DNA of 64,000 nt, from assembly GCF_011761185.1 (NCBI RefSeq), contig NZ_JAAOYM010000001.1, positions 2,418,001-2,482,000 on the forward strand. Reading direction: 5' to 3'. The notes under the pieces were generated by a model. It had not been told where the DNA came from. It saw only the letters and a program-made list of their open reading frames with translations, and searched no databases. This stretch comes from Saccharomonospora amisosensis. Lineage in GTDB: Bacteria; Actinomycetota; Actinomycetes; Mycobacteriales; Pseudonocardiaceae. The position numbers and the translations under genes are program-made. Positions 7,561-16,158 of this stretch are shown here, in pieces. Numbering within the stretch: the first letter of the stretch is position 1; every line of letters begins with the position of its first letter.

Positions 7561-9290
7561 GAAGCAATCCACTGTGGAGGATGTTGGGCTTTGCCCGCCC
7601 ACTGGCGCGCCGGTTCTGGCTCGCCGCACTGCTCGGTGCGCTGGCCGTGGGCTCGGCGGTCGCGCTGCTGGCGACCTCCGGCTATCTCATCTCGCAGGCC
7701 GCGCTGCAACCGCCCATCCTCTCGCTGGCGGTGGTCATCACCGCCGTACGAGCCTTCGGCCTCGCGCGCGCCGTTTTCCGCTACGCCGAGCGGCTCGTCT
7801 CCCACGACGCCGCCCTGCGGCTGCTGCGCAGGCTGCGGGTACGGTTCTTCCGGCGGCTGGAGCCGCTGGTTCCCTCCGGGCTTCCGGGCGCGAGGACGGG
7901 TGACCTGCTCAGCGGCTTCGTCGCCGACGTCGACGCCGTGCAGCACCTTTACCTTCGTGGTCTCGCCCCGCCGCTGGTGGCACTCGTGGTGGCTGCCGGT
8001 GCGGTCACGGCGGCGGCGCTGTTGCTGCCCGCGGCCGGGGTGTGGCTGGCGGTGGGGCTCCTGCTGGCGGCTTTCGGGCTGCCACTGGCCACGGCGGCGT
8101 TGGCGCGCGTGGCCGCCCGCAGGCAGTCCACCGCGAGGGCGCGGCTGTCCACGGAGGTGGTCGAGTTACTGGAATCCGCCCCCGAGTTGATCATCCACGA
8201 GCGCGAAGGCGAGCAACTACGCCGGGTCGGCGCGGCCGACGCGGCACTGGGCAGGATCACGCGCGTCGACGCGCTCGGCGGCGGCCTCGCCGAGGGTGCG
8301 GTGGACGTGCTCACCGGGCTGACGACAGTCGCGGTGCTCGTGGCGGGTGTGGCCGCCACCGAGGCGGGCACGTTGCCTGGTGTGCTGCTCGCGGCGGTGG
8401 CGCTGCTGGCGACCGCCGCGTTCGAGGCCGTCCGCCCGCTGCCGGAGTCGGCAAGGCACCTCGCGGGCTCGGCGGGCGCGGCCAGCCGGCTGCTGGAGCT
8501 CACCGACCGGGAGCCGCCCGTGCGTGAGCCCGCGCGGCCGCTGCCACCGCCCGCCGGTGAGTTGCTTCGGGTAACGGACGTGCGCGTGCGCTACGCCCAG
8601 GACGGGCCGTGGGTGCTCGACGGCGTCGATCTGGAGCTTCGACCTGGCCGCCGGGTGGCGCTCGTCGGTGCCAGCGGCGCGGGCAAGTCGACACTGGCGG
8701 CGTTGCTGGTGCGGTTTCGCGACCCCGACGCCGGAACCGTCACCCTCGACGGCCGCGACCTCACCCGCTACGCGCAGGACGACGTGCGCAGGCTGGTCAC
8801 GCTCGCGGGCCAGCAGGCCCACCTGTTCCACACCACGATCGGCGAGAACGTGCGGCTGGCGCGGCCCGAAGCCGGGCGGGCCGAGGTCGAGGACGCGCTG
8901 CGTCGCGCACGGGCACTGGACTGGGTGCGGTCCTTGCCGGACGGCCTGGAGACCGACGTCGGTGAGCACGGTTCGCTTGTATCCGGCGGGCAGCGGCAAC
9001 GCATCGCGCTGGCGCGCGTGTTGCTGTCGAACGCCCGGTTCCTCGTGCTGGACGAGCCGGCCGCGCACCTCGACCCCGGCACGGCGGACGAACTCATCGC
9101 AGACATGCTCGACGCCACGACGCAACGCGGCGTGCTGCTGATCACCCATACGCTGCGCGGGCTGGCCGAGGTCGACGAGATCGTCGTTCTCGACCGCGGC
9201 CGGGTGGTCGAGCGGGGTCGTCACCCGGATCTGGTGGCGCGCGACGGGCACTTCGCGCGGCTGTCCGGTGTGACCCACGTCGCGCGCTGA
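7557..9290 (+). CDS. cydC: Thiol reductant ABC exporter subunit CydC
   Basis: The 577-residue partner of CydD completes the exporter. It has an N-terminal transmembrane domain (about 1-300, with GYLISQAALQPPILSLAV and the RAVFRYAERL loop typical of CydC) and a nucleotide-binding domain (about 335-570). Walker A is GASGAGKST, the signature is VSGGQRQRIALARV and Walker B is FLVLDEPAAHLD. The GTG start at 7557 overlaps the cydD stop. Leu204 is encoded by TTA (8166-8168), a codon that is very rare in DNA of this GC content and is read by the bldA-type tRNA in streptomycetes. About 90 bp follow before the next gene, which appears to have its own regulatory region. Confidence 0.93.
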   Translation: MRSNPLWRMLGFARPLARRFWLAALLGALAVGSAVALLATSGYLISQAALQPPILSLAVVITAVRAFGLARAVFRYAERLVSHDAALRLLRRLRVRFFRRLEPLVPSGLPGARTGDLLSGFVADVDAVQHLYLRGLAPPLVALVVAAGAVTAAALLLPAAGVWLAVGLLLAAFGLPLATAALARVAARRQSTARARLSTEVVELLESAPELIIHEREGEQLRRVGAADAALGRITRVDALGGGLAEGAVDVLTGLTTVAVLVAGVAATEAGTLPGVLLAAVALLATAAFEAVRPLPESARHLAGSAGAASRLLELTDREPPVREPARPLPPPAGELLRVTDVRVRYAQDGPWVLDGVDLELRPGRRVALVGASGAGKSTLAALLVRFRDPDAGTVTLDGRDLTRYAQDDVRRLVTLAGQQAHLFHTTIGENVRLARPEAGRAEVEDALRRARALDWVRSLPDGLETDVGEHGSLVSGGQRQRIALARVLLSNARFLVLDEPAAHLDPGTADELIADMLDATTQRGVLLITHTLRGLAEVDEIVVLDRGRVVERGRHPDLVARDGHFARLSGVTHVAR

Positions 9291-9301
9291 CCGCTTCGCG
9301 C

Positions 9302-9340
9302 GGGACTTTGTCCCCTACCTCACGCCGGGTCTTTCGGCCA
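9302..9340 (+). promoter_or_regulatory. Two DosR/DevR-like boxes upstream of the hibernation factor
   Basis: Box 1 (9302-9315, GGGACTTTGTCCCC) and box 2 (9327-9340, GGGTCTTTCGGCCA) lie 25 bp apart in the 89-bp gap before the HPF-like gene. Known mycobacterial DosR sites follow GGGACTWWAGTCCC, and many natural ones read GGGACTTTCGGCCC; box 2 matches that form at 12 of 14 positions. Box 1 is a perfect GGGAC/GTCCC dyad whose spacer is one base shorter than the consensus. Paired boxes upstream of dormancy genes are typical of DosR targets. The regulator itself is not in the window. Confidence 0.5.
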
Positions 9341-9379
9341 GATTGTCGCCTGGCGGGACATAGGTGAGGAGGCGAACAG

Positions 9380-10138
9380 GTGCGGATCGGCCGGGCAGGC
9401 GGGCCTGCGGACATCGTGGTGGAGACAAGGGGAGAGGTCGTCGAAAGCGCACGCGAATACGTACGTGGCCAGCTCGCGGCGCTAGCGCGGCGGCTGCCGG
9501 ACAGCGTCACGCAGGCCAGATTGAAGTTGACCGCGTTCACCCGGCCCAGTGCGCCGGTGCCCGCACTCGTTCAGGCCAACCTCACCGTGGGGGGTATCGG
9601 GGTGCGGGCACAGGTGGCCGCCGCCTTCCTCCCCGAAGCGGGCAAGCTGGCGCGGCAACGGTTGCGCGAACACCTGGCGCGGCTGGCCGGTGCGGGCCAC
9701 GCCCGGCCCTGGCAGGGCACACCGGCGGCACGGTGGTGGTCGCAGCAGCCTGCCGCGCCGAGGATCGTGCGAGACAAGAGCTACCAGCTCACCCGGTGCC
9801 ACCCCGGCGAGGCGGCGCGCACCATGGACGTGATGGACTACGACTTCCATCTCTTCGTCGACGACGAGACCGGTGAGGACAGCATCGTGTTCCGCATCGG
9901 GCCCACCGGCTACCGGCTGGCGAGGCTGCGCTCGCTCGCCCCGCCGACGGCACCGGTGGATGTCCCGCTGACCGTGAACGTGCACCCGGTGCCCAGCGAG
10001 ACCACCGACACGGCTACCACGTGGCTTTCGACCTGCACCGACCTGCCGTTCCGGTTCTTCAAGGACACCGAAACGGGCAGGGGCACGGTGCTGTACCGCC
10101 GCTACGACGGCGACTACGGCCTGCTGCGCGGACGGTGA
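9380..10138 (+). CDS. Ribosome hibernation promoting factor-like protein (HPF/RafH type)
   Basis: Predicted to bind the ribosome and hold it inactive during stress or hypoxia. Of its 252 residues, about 5-110 resemble the S30AE/HPF RNA-binding domain, followed by two C-terminal S30AE-C-type domains. One is around 130-185 (YDFHLFVDDETGEDSIVFR) and the other around 195-250 (LPFRFFKDTETGRGTVLYRR). The tandem C-terminal domains and the length match actinobacterial RafH and dormancy-associated factors rather than the short HPF of enterobacteria. GTG 9380 follows a strong GAGGAGG (9366-9372) with a 7-bp spacer. Two DosR-like boxes lie directly upstream, and the gene follows cydABDC, which fits induction at low oxygen. 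It converges on the acyl-CoA dehydrogenase gene with a 7-bp gap. Confidence 0.85.
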   Translation: MRIGRAGGPADIVVETRGEVVESAREYVRGQLAALARRLPDSVTQARLKLTAFTRPSAPVPALVQANLTVGGIGVRAQVAAAFLPEAGKLARQRLREHLARLAGAGHARPWQGTPAARWWSQQPAAPRIVRDKSYQLTRCHPGEAARTMDVMDYDFHLFVDDETGEDSIVFRIGPTGYRLARLRSLAPPTAPVDVPLTVNVHPVPSETTDTATTWLSTCTDLPFRFFKDTETGRGTVLYRRYDGDYGLLRGR

Positions 10139-10145
10139 CGCCGGT

Positions 10146-11261
10146 TCACAAGCCGAGCGTCTTGCCGATGATGTCGCGCTGGATCTCGCTCGTCCCGCCG
10201 TAGATGGTGGAAACCACGGTGGAGCGCACCAGCCGTTCCATGCCGTACTCGGTGGCGTAGCCGTAGCCGCCCAGCATCTGCATGCCGTCCAGCGCCATCG
10301 CCTTGGCGAACTCGGTGGCCTTGAGCTTGGCCATCGAGGCCTCGCGAGGGAACAGTTCGCCGGGGTTGGCGTCCATCCTGCGCGCGACGTCGTGCACGAG
10401 CAGGTTGGTGCACTCCAGTTCGGTGGCGTGGTCGGCGATGCGGTGCCGCAGGGCCTGGAACTTGCCGATCGGGCGGCCGAACTGCTCGCGCTGCTTGACG
10501 TAGGACAGCGTGTTGTCGAAGGCGCGCCTTCCGACGCCGAGCATGTTGCCAGCCAGGATCATCCGCTCGATGTTCAGCCCTGCCATGAGCTGCGGCCACG
10601 CGCGGCCTTCGACGCCGACCACGGCGTCCTCGCCGAGCCCGCAGTCGGTGAAGTAGAGGTCGTTGACCTCCTTGCCGCCCATGGTCTCGATACCCTTGAT
10701 CTCCAGCCCCGCCGTCTTCGCTGGCACGTTGAACATGGTCAGGCCCTCGTGCTTGCCGCCCCCGGTGGAGGTACGGGCCACGAGCAGGATGTGCTCGGCG
10801 ATGTGCGCGTTGGAGCACCAGGTCTTCTGACCGTTGACGACCCAGCCGCCGTCACGCTTCTCGGCACGGCAGGTCAGCGCGCCCACGTCCGAACCGGCGC
10901 CCGGCTCCGACATGGAGATGGACAGCACCTTGCCGTTGACGAAGTCGGTGAGCACCCGCTCCTTCTGGGCGTCACTGCCGAACTTCTCGTACGCCGCAGC
11001 GGCGATGACCGAGGTGGCGAAGCCGCTGATGGGCGCCTGCCAGTAGCCGGTCTGCTCAAGGAAGAGCACCAGCTCGGCCATGCCCTGCCCGGAGCCGCCG
11101 TACTGTTCCGGCATCGTGATGCCGAGCCAGCCCAGCTCCGCCATCTTGCCGTACAGGCCGGGGTCGTGCGGGAACTCGGTGGCGCTACCCACCTCCCTTC
11201 GGCAGAAGTCGGCTACCGCCTCGACAAAAGCCTGCTGTTCCTGGGTCAGTTCGCGACTCAC
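10146..11261 (-). CDS. Acyl-CoA dehydrogenase
   Basis: FAD-dependent enzyme that introduces a trans-2 double bond into acyl-CoA, the first step of beta-oxidation. The 371-residue protein has the usual helical N-domain, a middle beta domain (SMSEPGAGSDVGALTCRAE, about 130-148) and a C-domain with QREQFGRPIGKFQALRHRIA and YGGTSEIQRDIIGKTLG near the end. GTG 11261 is preferred: it has an upstream AGGAGG and overlaps the fadD stop (GTGA). It appears to be the last gene of the leftward yrbE-mce operon. Its substrate cannot be told from sequence, but the operon suggests a lipid imported by the Mce system. Confidence 0.92.
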   Translation of the reverse strand: MSRELTQEQQAFVEAVADFCRREVGSATEFPHDPGLYGKMAELGWLGITMPEQYGGSGQGMAELVLFLEQTGYWQAPISGFATSVIAAAAYEKFGSDAQKERVLTDFVNGKVLSISMSEPGAGSDVGALTCRAEKRDGGWVVNGQKTWCSNAHIAEHILLVARTSTGGGKHEGLTMFNVPAKTAGLEIKGIETMGGKEVNDLYFTDCGLGEDAVVGVEGRAWPQLMAGLNIERMILAGNMLGVGRRAFDNTLSYVKQREQFGRPIGKFQALRHRIADHATELECTNLLVHDVARRMDANPGELFPREASMAKLKATEFAKAMALDGMQMLGGYGYATEYGMERLVRSTVVSTIYGGTSEIQRDIIGKTLGL

Positions 11262-13111
11262 TTCGCTGCCTCCTCGGTGTACAACTCGCTGATCTCGCCG
11301 GCGTAGACCTGCCCGATCACCCTGCGCTTCAACTTCATGGTCGGGGTCAGTTCGCCGGACTCGGGGGTCCACGGCCGTTGCAGGACGCGGAACTTCTTGA
11401 CCTGCTCCGGTCGTGACAGCTGCTCGTTGGCGGTACGCACGGCGGTCTCGATCTCGGCGAGCACCCGGGGGTGCTTGGCCAGTTCGCTCACGTCGGTCGC
11501 CTCGATGCCCGCTGCCTTCGCCCAGGCGGGCGCCACCTCTTCGTCCAGAGTCAGCAGTGCCGTGAGGTAGGGCCGGTTGTCGCCGATCACCGCGGCGTAC
11601 CCGATCAGCGGGTGGGTGCGCAGCAGTCCCTCCGCCTTGCTGGGCGCGATGTTCTTACCGCTGGAGGTGATGATGAGTTCCTTCTTGCGGTCGGTGATGG
11701 TGAGGAACCCGTCCCCGTCCAATGTGCCGATGTCGCCGGTGGCCAGCCAGCCGCCGGAGTCGACGTCGGGCTCGACGCGGCCGTCGGCCTGCAGGTAGCC
11801 GAGGAACACCAGTGGCCCCTTCACCAGCACCTCCCCGTCCTCGGCCAGCTTCACGGCCATGCCGGGGGTGGGCAGGCCGACCGTGCCCGCGCGGTAGCGG
11901 TCGGGGAAGTTCGTGGTTGCCGCGCCCGTGGTTTCCGAAAGGCCCCACACCTCCATGATCGTCATCCCGAGGCTGCCGAAGAACTCCAGCACCGAGGCGG
12001 GAATGGGTGCCGCGCCACTGCCCAGCCGCACGGCTTCGCCGAGCCCCAGCTTCTCCCGCAACGGTCGCAGCGCTGCCTGGTCCGCCTGCCGCAGCTTGTC
12101 GGCGAGTTCGGCGGGCAGCTCGCCGCCGTCCGCCCTGATCGCGTAGGCCTTCGCCGCGGCCTGCCTCGCCGCGTCGATGCCGGCCCGCTGCTCCTCGGCC
12201 AGCGCGGCCAGCACTGCCTGCACCCCGGCGGAGAGTTTCTCCCACACCCGGGGAACACCGAAGAACCCGTGTGGCCGCACGGCCTGCAGCGTCGCGGGCA
12301 GCGCGGCCGGGTCCTGGCACACGGTGACATGCGCGGCGCTGAACGTGGGCAGGTACATGCCGAGTACCCGTTCGGCGATGTGGGCGAGCGGCAGATACGC
12401 CACCAGCCTGGGGTTGGCGGGCGCGGGCTGGATCAGCTCCTGTGCCGCACACTGGTACAGCACGTTGTTGTGGCTGAGCACGACACCCTTGGGGTCACCG
12501 GTGGTGCCCGAGGTGTAGATCATGGCGACCGGGTCGTCCTGGTCGACCGTTTCCGCCCAGTCCCGCACCGCATCCGGGTCCCGGCCGTGCAGCTGCGCGC
12601 CCGCGGCGAGCAGGTCGGCGTAGCTGATGAACCTCGCGTCACCTTCCGGAATGGCGGAGTCGTCGAGCATCACCACGGCACGCAACGCCGAAAGCGAGTC
12701 CAGTACGGGCCGCCAGCGCCGCAGCTGTGAGGCGCCCTCCAGCACCACCACGGTGGCGGCGCTGTGCGTGGCGGCGTGCCGGACCTGCTCGGTGCTCAGC
12801 GTGGCGTAGGTGGTGCACGGGATCGCGCCGAGGTGCACCGCGGCGAAATCGACCACCCAGTGTTGCGGCCTGCTGGAGCAGTCGATCAACATGCGGTCGC
12901 CGCGATGCAGGCCTGCCGAGGACAGCCCGTGCGCCGCGGCGGCGACCCGGTCGTGCAACTCCCGCCAGCTCAGCGTTTCCGCGTCCTCGCCGACACCGGA
13001 CGTCAGCGCGGGAAGCTCGCCGTACTCCTCGGCGTTTCGGCGCAGCAGCGTGGGAATCGTCCACTCACTCACCTCGCGCCACACATCGGACGCCGTGACC
13101 TGATCGACCAT
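11258..13111 (-). CDS. fadD: Long-chain acyl-CoA synthetase (FadD, AMP-forming)
   Basis: Activates a carboxylic acid to its CoA thioester through an acyl-adenylate. The 617-residue protein has the AMP-binding P-loop motif YTSGTTGDPKGVV (about 199-211), the GLSETTGAATTN motif, GGWLATGDIG and the C-terminal DRKKELIITSSGKNIAPSK hinge region, as in the long-chain FadD15 group. ATG 13111 has an AAGGAGCG ribosome site. The downstream dehydrogenase overlaps its stop. Its place behind the mce genes suggests it activates the fatty acid or side chain of the transported lipid, which is an inference. Confidence 0.93.
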   Translation of the reverse strand: MVDQVTASDVWREVSEWTIPTLLRRNAEEYGELPALTSGVGEDAETLSWRELHDRVAAAAHGLSSAGLHRGDRMLIDCSSRPQHWVVDFAAVHLGAIPCTTYATLSTEQVRHAATHSAATVVVLEGASQLRRWRPVLDSLSALRAVVMLDDSAIPEGDARFISYADLLAAGAQLHGRDPDAVRDWAETVDQDDPVAMIYTSGTTGDPKGVVLSHNNVLYQCAAQELIQPAPANPRLVAYLPLAHIAERVLGMYLPTFSAAHVTVCQDPAALPATLQAVRPHGFFGVPRVWEKLSAGVQAVLAALAEEQRAGIDAARQAAAKAYAIRADGGELPAELADKLRQADQAALRPLREKLGLGEAVRLGSGAAPIPASVLEFFGSLGMTIMEVWGLSETTGAATTNFPDRYRAGTVGLPTPGMAVKLAEDGEVLVKGPLVFLGYLQADGRVEPDVDSGGWLATGDIGTLDGDGFLTITDRKKELIITSSGKNIAPSKAEGLLRTHPLIGYAAVIGDNRPYLTALLTLDEEVAPAWAKAAGIEATDVSELAKHPRVLAEIETAVRTANEQLSRPEQVKKFRVLQRPWTPESGELTPTMKLKRRVIGQVYAGEISELYTEEAAK

Positions 13112-13145
13112 TGTTCGCTCCTTCTTTCCTGGCCGGGTTCGCTGC

Positions 13146-13865
13146 TCAAAGCAGCGCGACGTCGTCGACGAGCCAGCGGCCGTCCTGCCGCACCAACGTC
13201 ATCCGCATCCGGTTGCGGTCGATCCGTGGTTGCGGGCTGTTGGTGTTGGTGATCGTCTGGTCCACGAAGAGCACCACGACGGCCCTGTCCTCTTCGAAGG
13301 ACTGCACCCCCGAGGCCACCACCTCACCCTTGGACACCGCCTGGTGCTTCTTGATCAGCTCGGTGAGCTTGCTGCCCACCTGCTCGTACTGCTGAGCGAA
13401 TCGGAGTGTGGCGTCCTCGGTGACCCCGCTGAAGTTCTCTTGCAGCTTGTTGAAATCGTAGGAGGACAGGTTCGCGGCGAACCTGCTCGCCGCGTCCATG
13501 GCCTGCGTGCGCGCGGCCTCCTGGGAGCGCAGCGAGAAGTATTCCCACGCCAGGTAGCCCGTGCCGCCGAGCACCGCGGCGACCAGCAGTGCGGCCAGCA
13601 GCGCCCTGGGACGCAGGCGTGACCGCCGTGCCCCGCTCGAAACCGGGTCGGGCTCCTCTGCCGCGGAGTCGGTGGAGTCGGTGGAGTCGGCGCTGCCGGT
13701 CTCCGTGTTCTCCGTGCTCTGCGTGTTGTCCGCGCTCTCCGTGGTTTCGGTGGTGTCCGTGGCCGCCTCGGTGTCGCGTTCGGACTGTTCGGCGTTCTCG
13801 TTCTCACCCCCGGAACGGGGCCAGGGCGAGGGGCGCTGGTCGGTTGGGCGGGCGCGACTCATCAT
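13146..13865 (-). CDS. Mce-associated membrane protein
   Basis: The roughly 239-residue protein starts with a long acidic tail rich in Thr/Glu/Asp/Ser (about 1-75, with repeats such as TTETTESADNT and STDSTDS). A single transmembrane helix follows at about 83-102 (RALLAALLVAAVLGGTGYLAW), then an extracytoplasmic domain ending GRWLVDDVALL. This is the usual architecture of the Mas/Mam proteins encoded after mceF, which are thought to stabilise Mce complexes. Two adjacent ATGs (13865 and 13862) overlap the mceF stop. The low-complexity N-terminus is longer than in common homologues. Confidence 0.85.
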   Translation of the reverse strand: MMSRARPTDQRPSPWPRSGGENENAEQSERDTEAATDTTETTESADNTQSTENTETGSADSTDSTDSAAEEPDPVSSGARRSRLRPRALLAALLVAAVLGGTGYLAWEYFSLRSQEAARTQAMDAASRFAANLSSYDFNKLQENFSGVTEDATLRFAQQYEQVGSKLTELIKKHQAVSKGEVVASGVQSFEEDRAVVVLFVDQTITNTNSPQPRIDRNRMRMTLVRQDGRWLVDDVALL

Positions 13866-15088
13866 TGCACTCCCTGTAGCAGGATCGAGGACCAGGAACG
13901 TGGGCCGAGCACACCCTGCTGCCCGCCACTGCTGCCGACGTCGAACGGCAACGGCAGCCCCGAACCCGGGTCGTAGGACCGGTTCTCGGGCGCGGGCGGT
14001 TGCTCGGAAGGTGAGCTGTCGGGGCGTGGCGCGTTCGCGGCACCACGCTGCGCGAGGTCCGGCCCAGGAGGGCAGTGCCACGTCAGGTCGGGTTCACGGG
14101 GCTCGGTGTCGGTCGGGGTGCGCCTTGGGGTCTCGTTGAAGCAGACCGGACCCTGCGTGGCGATGAGGTAGAAGTTCGCCGTGTCACCTTCGACGATGCT
14201 GCCCAGCTTGGTCAGTGTGTCCGGCAGCGAGATCAACGTCTGTTCCACGGCGGGGGCGCGCACACTCACCAGCTGAGCGGTGGTCACCAGGTTGCCGAGC
14301 AGGGTGGTGAGCGCGGGCTGGTTCTCGGTCATCATCCGCGCCACCCGGCGTGCCGGGTCGGGAACGTCGTGCAGCAGGTTGCGGATCGCGGGCTCCTGCT
14401 CGCGCACGGCGCCGGTGAACTGCCGCATCGCGGTCGCCATCCTGCGCAGCCGGTCGCCACTGTCGCCCAGCAGCTGCCTGCCGTTGTCGGCGAGCCGACG
14501 CAGTTGCGGTGTTCGCTCGTCGGCGAACCGCAGCAGCGTCTCGGTGTTGTCCAGGATGCGGATCAGCTCCGGGGTCGCGCCGTTGAGCCCGGTAGCCAGC
14601 GCGTCGCCGATCACGGCGACGTCCTCGGCAGGCAGGCTGTCGGCGACCTCCATGAAGTCCACCAGCAGCCGCTCCAGCGGCAGTGGCCTGCGGGTGTGCT
14701 GTCCCGGAATGACGCTGCCGTCGCGAAGGTAGGGCGGGTCCTCGTCGCTGGGACGCAGATCGAGGCGAACGATCGCCATCGGTGTCTCCTGTGTCACCAC
14801 GGCGGTGGTGACGCGCGGGATGCGGGTGCCGGCGTCGAGCTCCAGCCGCACCCGCACACCGGCTGCCTCCGGGTCGAGTTGGACGTCCACTACCTCGCCA
14901 ACGCTGACGCCGCGGTAGGTGACCTGGGACTGCGCGGTGAGCCCTCCGGTGTCGGGCATCCGGACGGTGACGGTCAGCCCGCCCGTGATCGCGCGTGGCC
15001 CGAGCACGTTGGAAAGGACGTAGAAGCTGCATGCCACACCGATCACGAGGAACAGCGCGAGTTGCGCCAGCGCCAGCCTGTTCTTCAT
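13862..15088 (-). CDS. mceF: MCE family protein MceF
   Basis: The 408-residue protein has an N-terminal membrane anchor (LALAQLALFLVIGVACSFYVL) and one MlaD/MCE domain (about 38-115; GLTVTVRMPDTGGLTAQSQVTYRGVSVGEV). A long helical region follows, which in Mce proteins builds a periplasmic lipid tunnel. The C-terminal 80 residues are Pro/Ser/Gly rich and disordered. It is the last of six mce genes in the conserved order and overlaps mceE and the Mce-associated gene by 4 bp or less. It is predicted to act as part of a hexamer that conducts hydrophobic substrates across the cell envelope. Confidence 0.92.
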   Translation of the reverse strand: MKNRLALAQLALFLVIGVACSFYVLSNVLGPRAITGGLTVTVRMPDTGGLTAQSQVTYRGVSVGEVVDVQLDPEAAGVRVRLELDAGTRIPRVTTAVVTQETPMAIVRLDLRPSDEDPPYLRDGSVIPGQHTRRPLPLERLLVDFMEVADSLPAEDVAVIGDALATGLNGATPELIRILDNTETLLRFADERTPQLRRLADNGRQLLGDSGDRLRRMATAMRQFTGAVREQEPAIRNLLHDVPDPARRVARMMTENQPALTTLLGNLVTTAQLVSVRAPAVEQTLISLPDTLTKLGSIVEGDTANFYLIATQGPVCFNETPRRTPTDTEPREPDLTWHCPPGPDLAQRGAANAPRPDSSPSEQPPAPENRSYDPGSGLPLPFDVGSSGGQQGVLGPRSWSSILLQGVQ

Positions 15089-16158
15089 CGCGTGCCGCCC
15101 TCCAGCAACAGTCCGGCGTCTCCCCGCGGCGGTTGCCGCGGCGGCTCACCATCCGTCGGTGAGGGCACCTCGCCCAGGTCGGGGTCGAGGATCTCGGCGA
15201 CGGTGAGCGGCACGTTGATCGTGCCGTCCAGCATCAGGTAGTCGCCGGGGGTCGCCTGCCGCAGCAGCCTGATGAACTCCCGCGCGTCGGTGAGCGTCTT
15301 GCCGAGCCCGTCGTCGAGCGCACCGAGTTCGTTCAGCAACGGCCGTAGCTGGTGCAGCTGCTCGGTCAGCGCCGTGCCGGTCTCGTCGATCAGCCCTGCG
15401 GCGTTCTCACCGAGCGAGGAAACCGAGCGCAGCAACCGGGAGAACCGCTCGCGCTCGGCGAGCAGGGTGTCGAGGGCGGGCCGGATTTCGGTCAGCGCGG
15501 CTTCCAGCGTGGGTGTGCTCCGGGCGAGCTGACCCGACACGGCGTGCATCGAGTCGACCACGTCGACGATCTGGTCACTGTGGTCGTCAAGCGTGGCCAG
15601 CACGCGGTCCAACCGCGCCAGCAGTTCGCTGACCGTGTCGGCGCGACCGGAGAGCATGGCGTTGGCCTCGTTGACGATCGTGCGAGCCTGGTCGATGCCG
15701 GAGCCGTTGAGCAGCGTTCCCACCGCGGCGAGGGTGCTCTCCACGTCAGGGCCACGCGAAGTGCGTGCGAGCGGGATGACCGGTTCCTGCTCTAGGGTGG
15801 CCTGCCCGTTCGGCCGCGGCGGCGGCCGCAACAGCACGAACTCCTCGCCCAGTGCGGAGGTGAGTTCCAGCCGGGCCCGGGTTCCAGCGGGCAGCCGCAC
15901 CCGCGAATCCAGTTCCAGCTCCACCCGCGCGCGGAAATTCTCGGTGCTGATGGCGGCGACCCGGCCGACCGTGGCCTGCCCGACGCGGACGGTGCCGCCC
16001 AGCGGCAGCCTCGGCGCGTCGGTGAAGACCGCCGTCACCCGGTAGGTGTCGTCGCCACCACCGCCGAGGCTCGCCGCGTTCTGCAGGCTGAACGCGCAGC
16101 CGGAGGTCGTCGAGGCCGCCGCGAGCAGTGCGACGACGGCGCGGGTAGCCCGCCTCAT
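15085..16158 (-). CDS. mceE: MCE family lipoprotein MceE
   Basis: The 357-residue protein has a lipoprotein signal peptide: positively charged start, hydrophobic core and the lipobox TSGC with the lipidated cysteine at about 21. That is the hallmark of MceE (LprK/LprN-type) among the six Mce proteins. The MCE domain covers about 40-120 (VTAVFTDAPRLPLGGTVRVG), and a helical tunnel domain follows to about 320. ATG 16158 is chosen because it gives the signal peptide at the N-terminus and overlaps the mceD stop (ATGA). Confidence 0.93.
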   Translation of the reverse strand: MRRATRAVVALLAAASTTSGCAFSLQNAASLGGGGDDTYRVTAVFTDAPRLPLGGTVRVGQATVGRVAAISTENFRARVELELDSRVRLPAGTRARLELTSALGEEFVLLRPPPRPNGQATLEQEPVIPLARTSRGPDVESTLAAVGTLLNGSGIDQARTIVNEANAMLSGRADTVSELLARLDRVLATLDDHSDQIVDVVDSMHAVSGQLARSTPTLEAALTEIRPALDTLLAERERFSRLLRSVSSLGENAAGLIDETGTALTEQLHQLRPLLNELGALDDGLGKTLTDAREFIRLLRQATPGDYLMLDGTINVPLTVAEILDPDLGEVPSPTDGEPPRQPPRGDAGLLLEGGTR

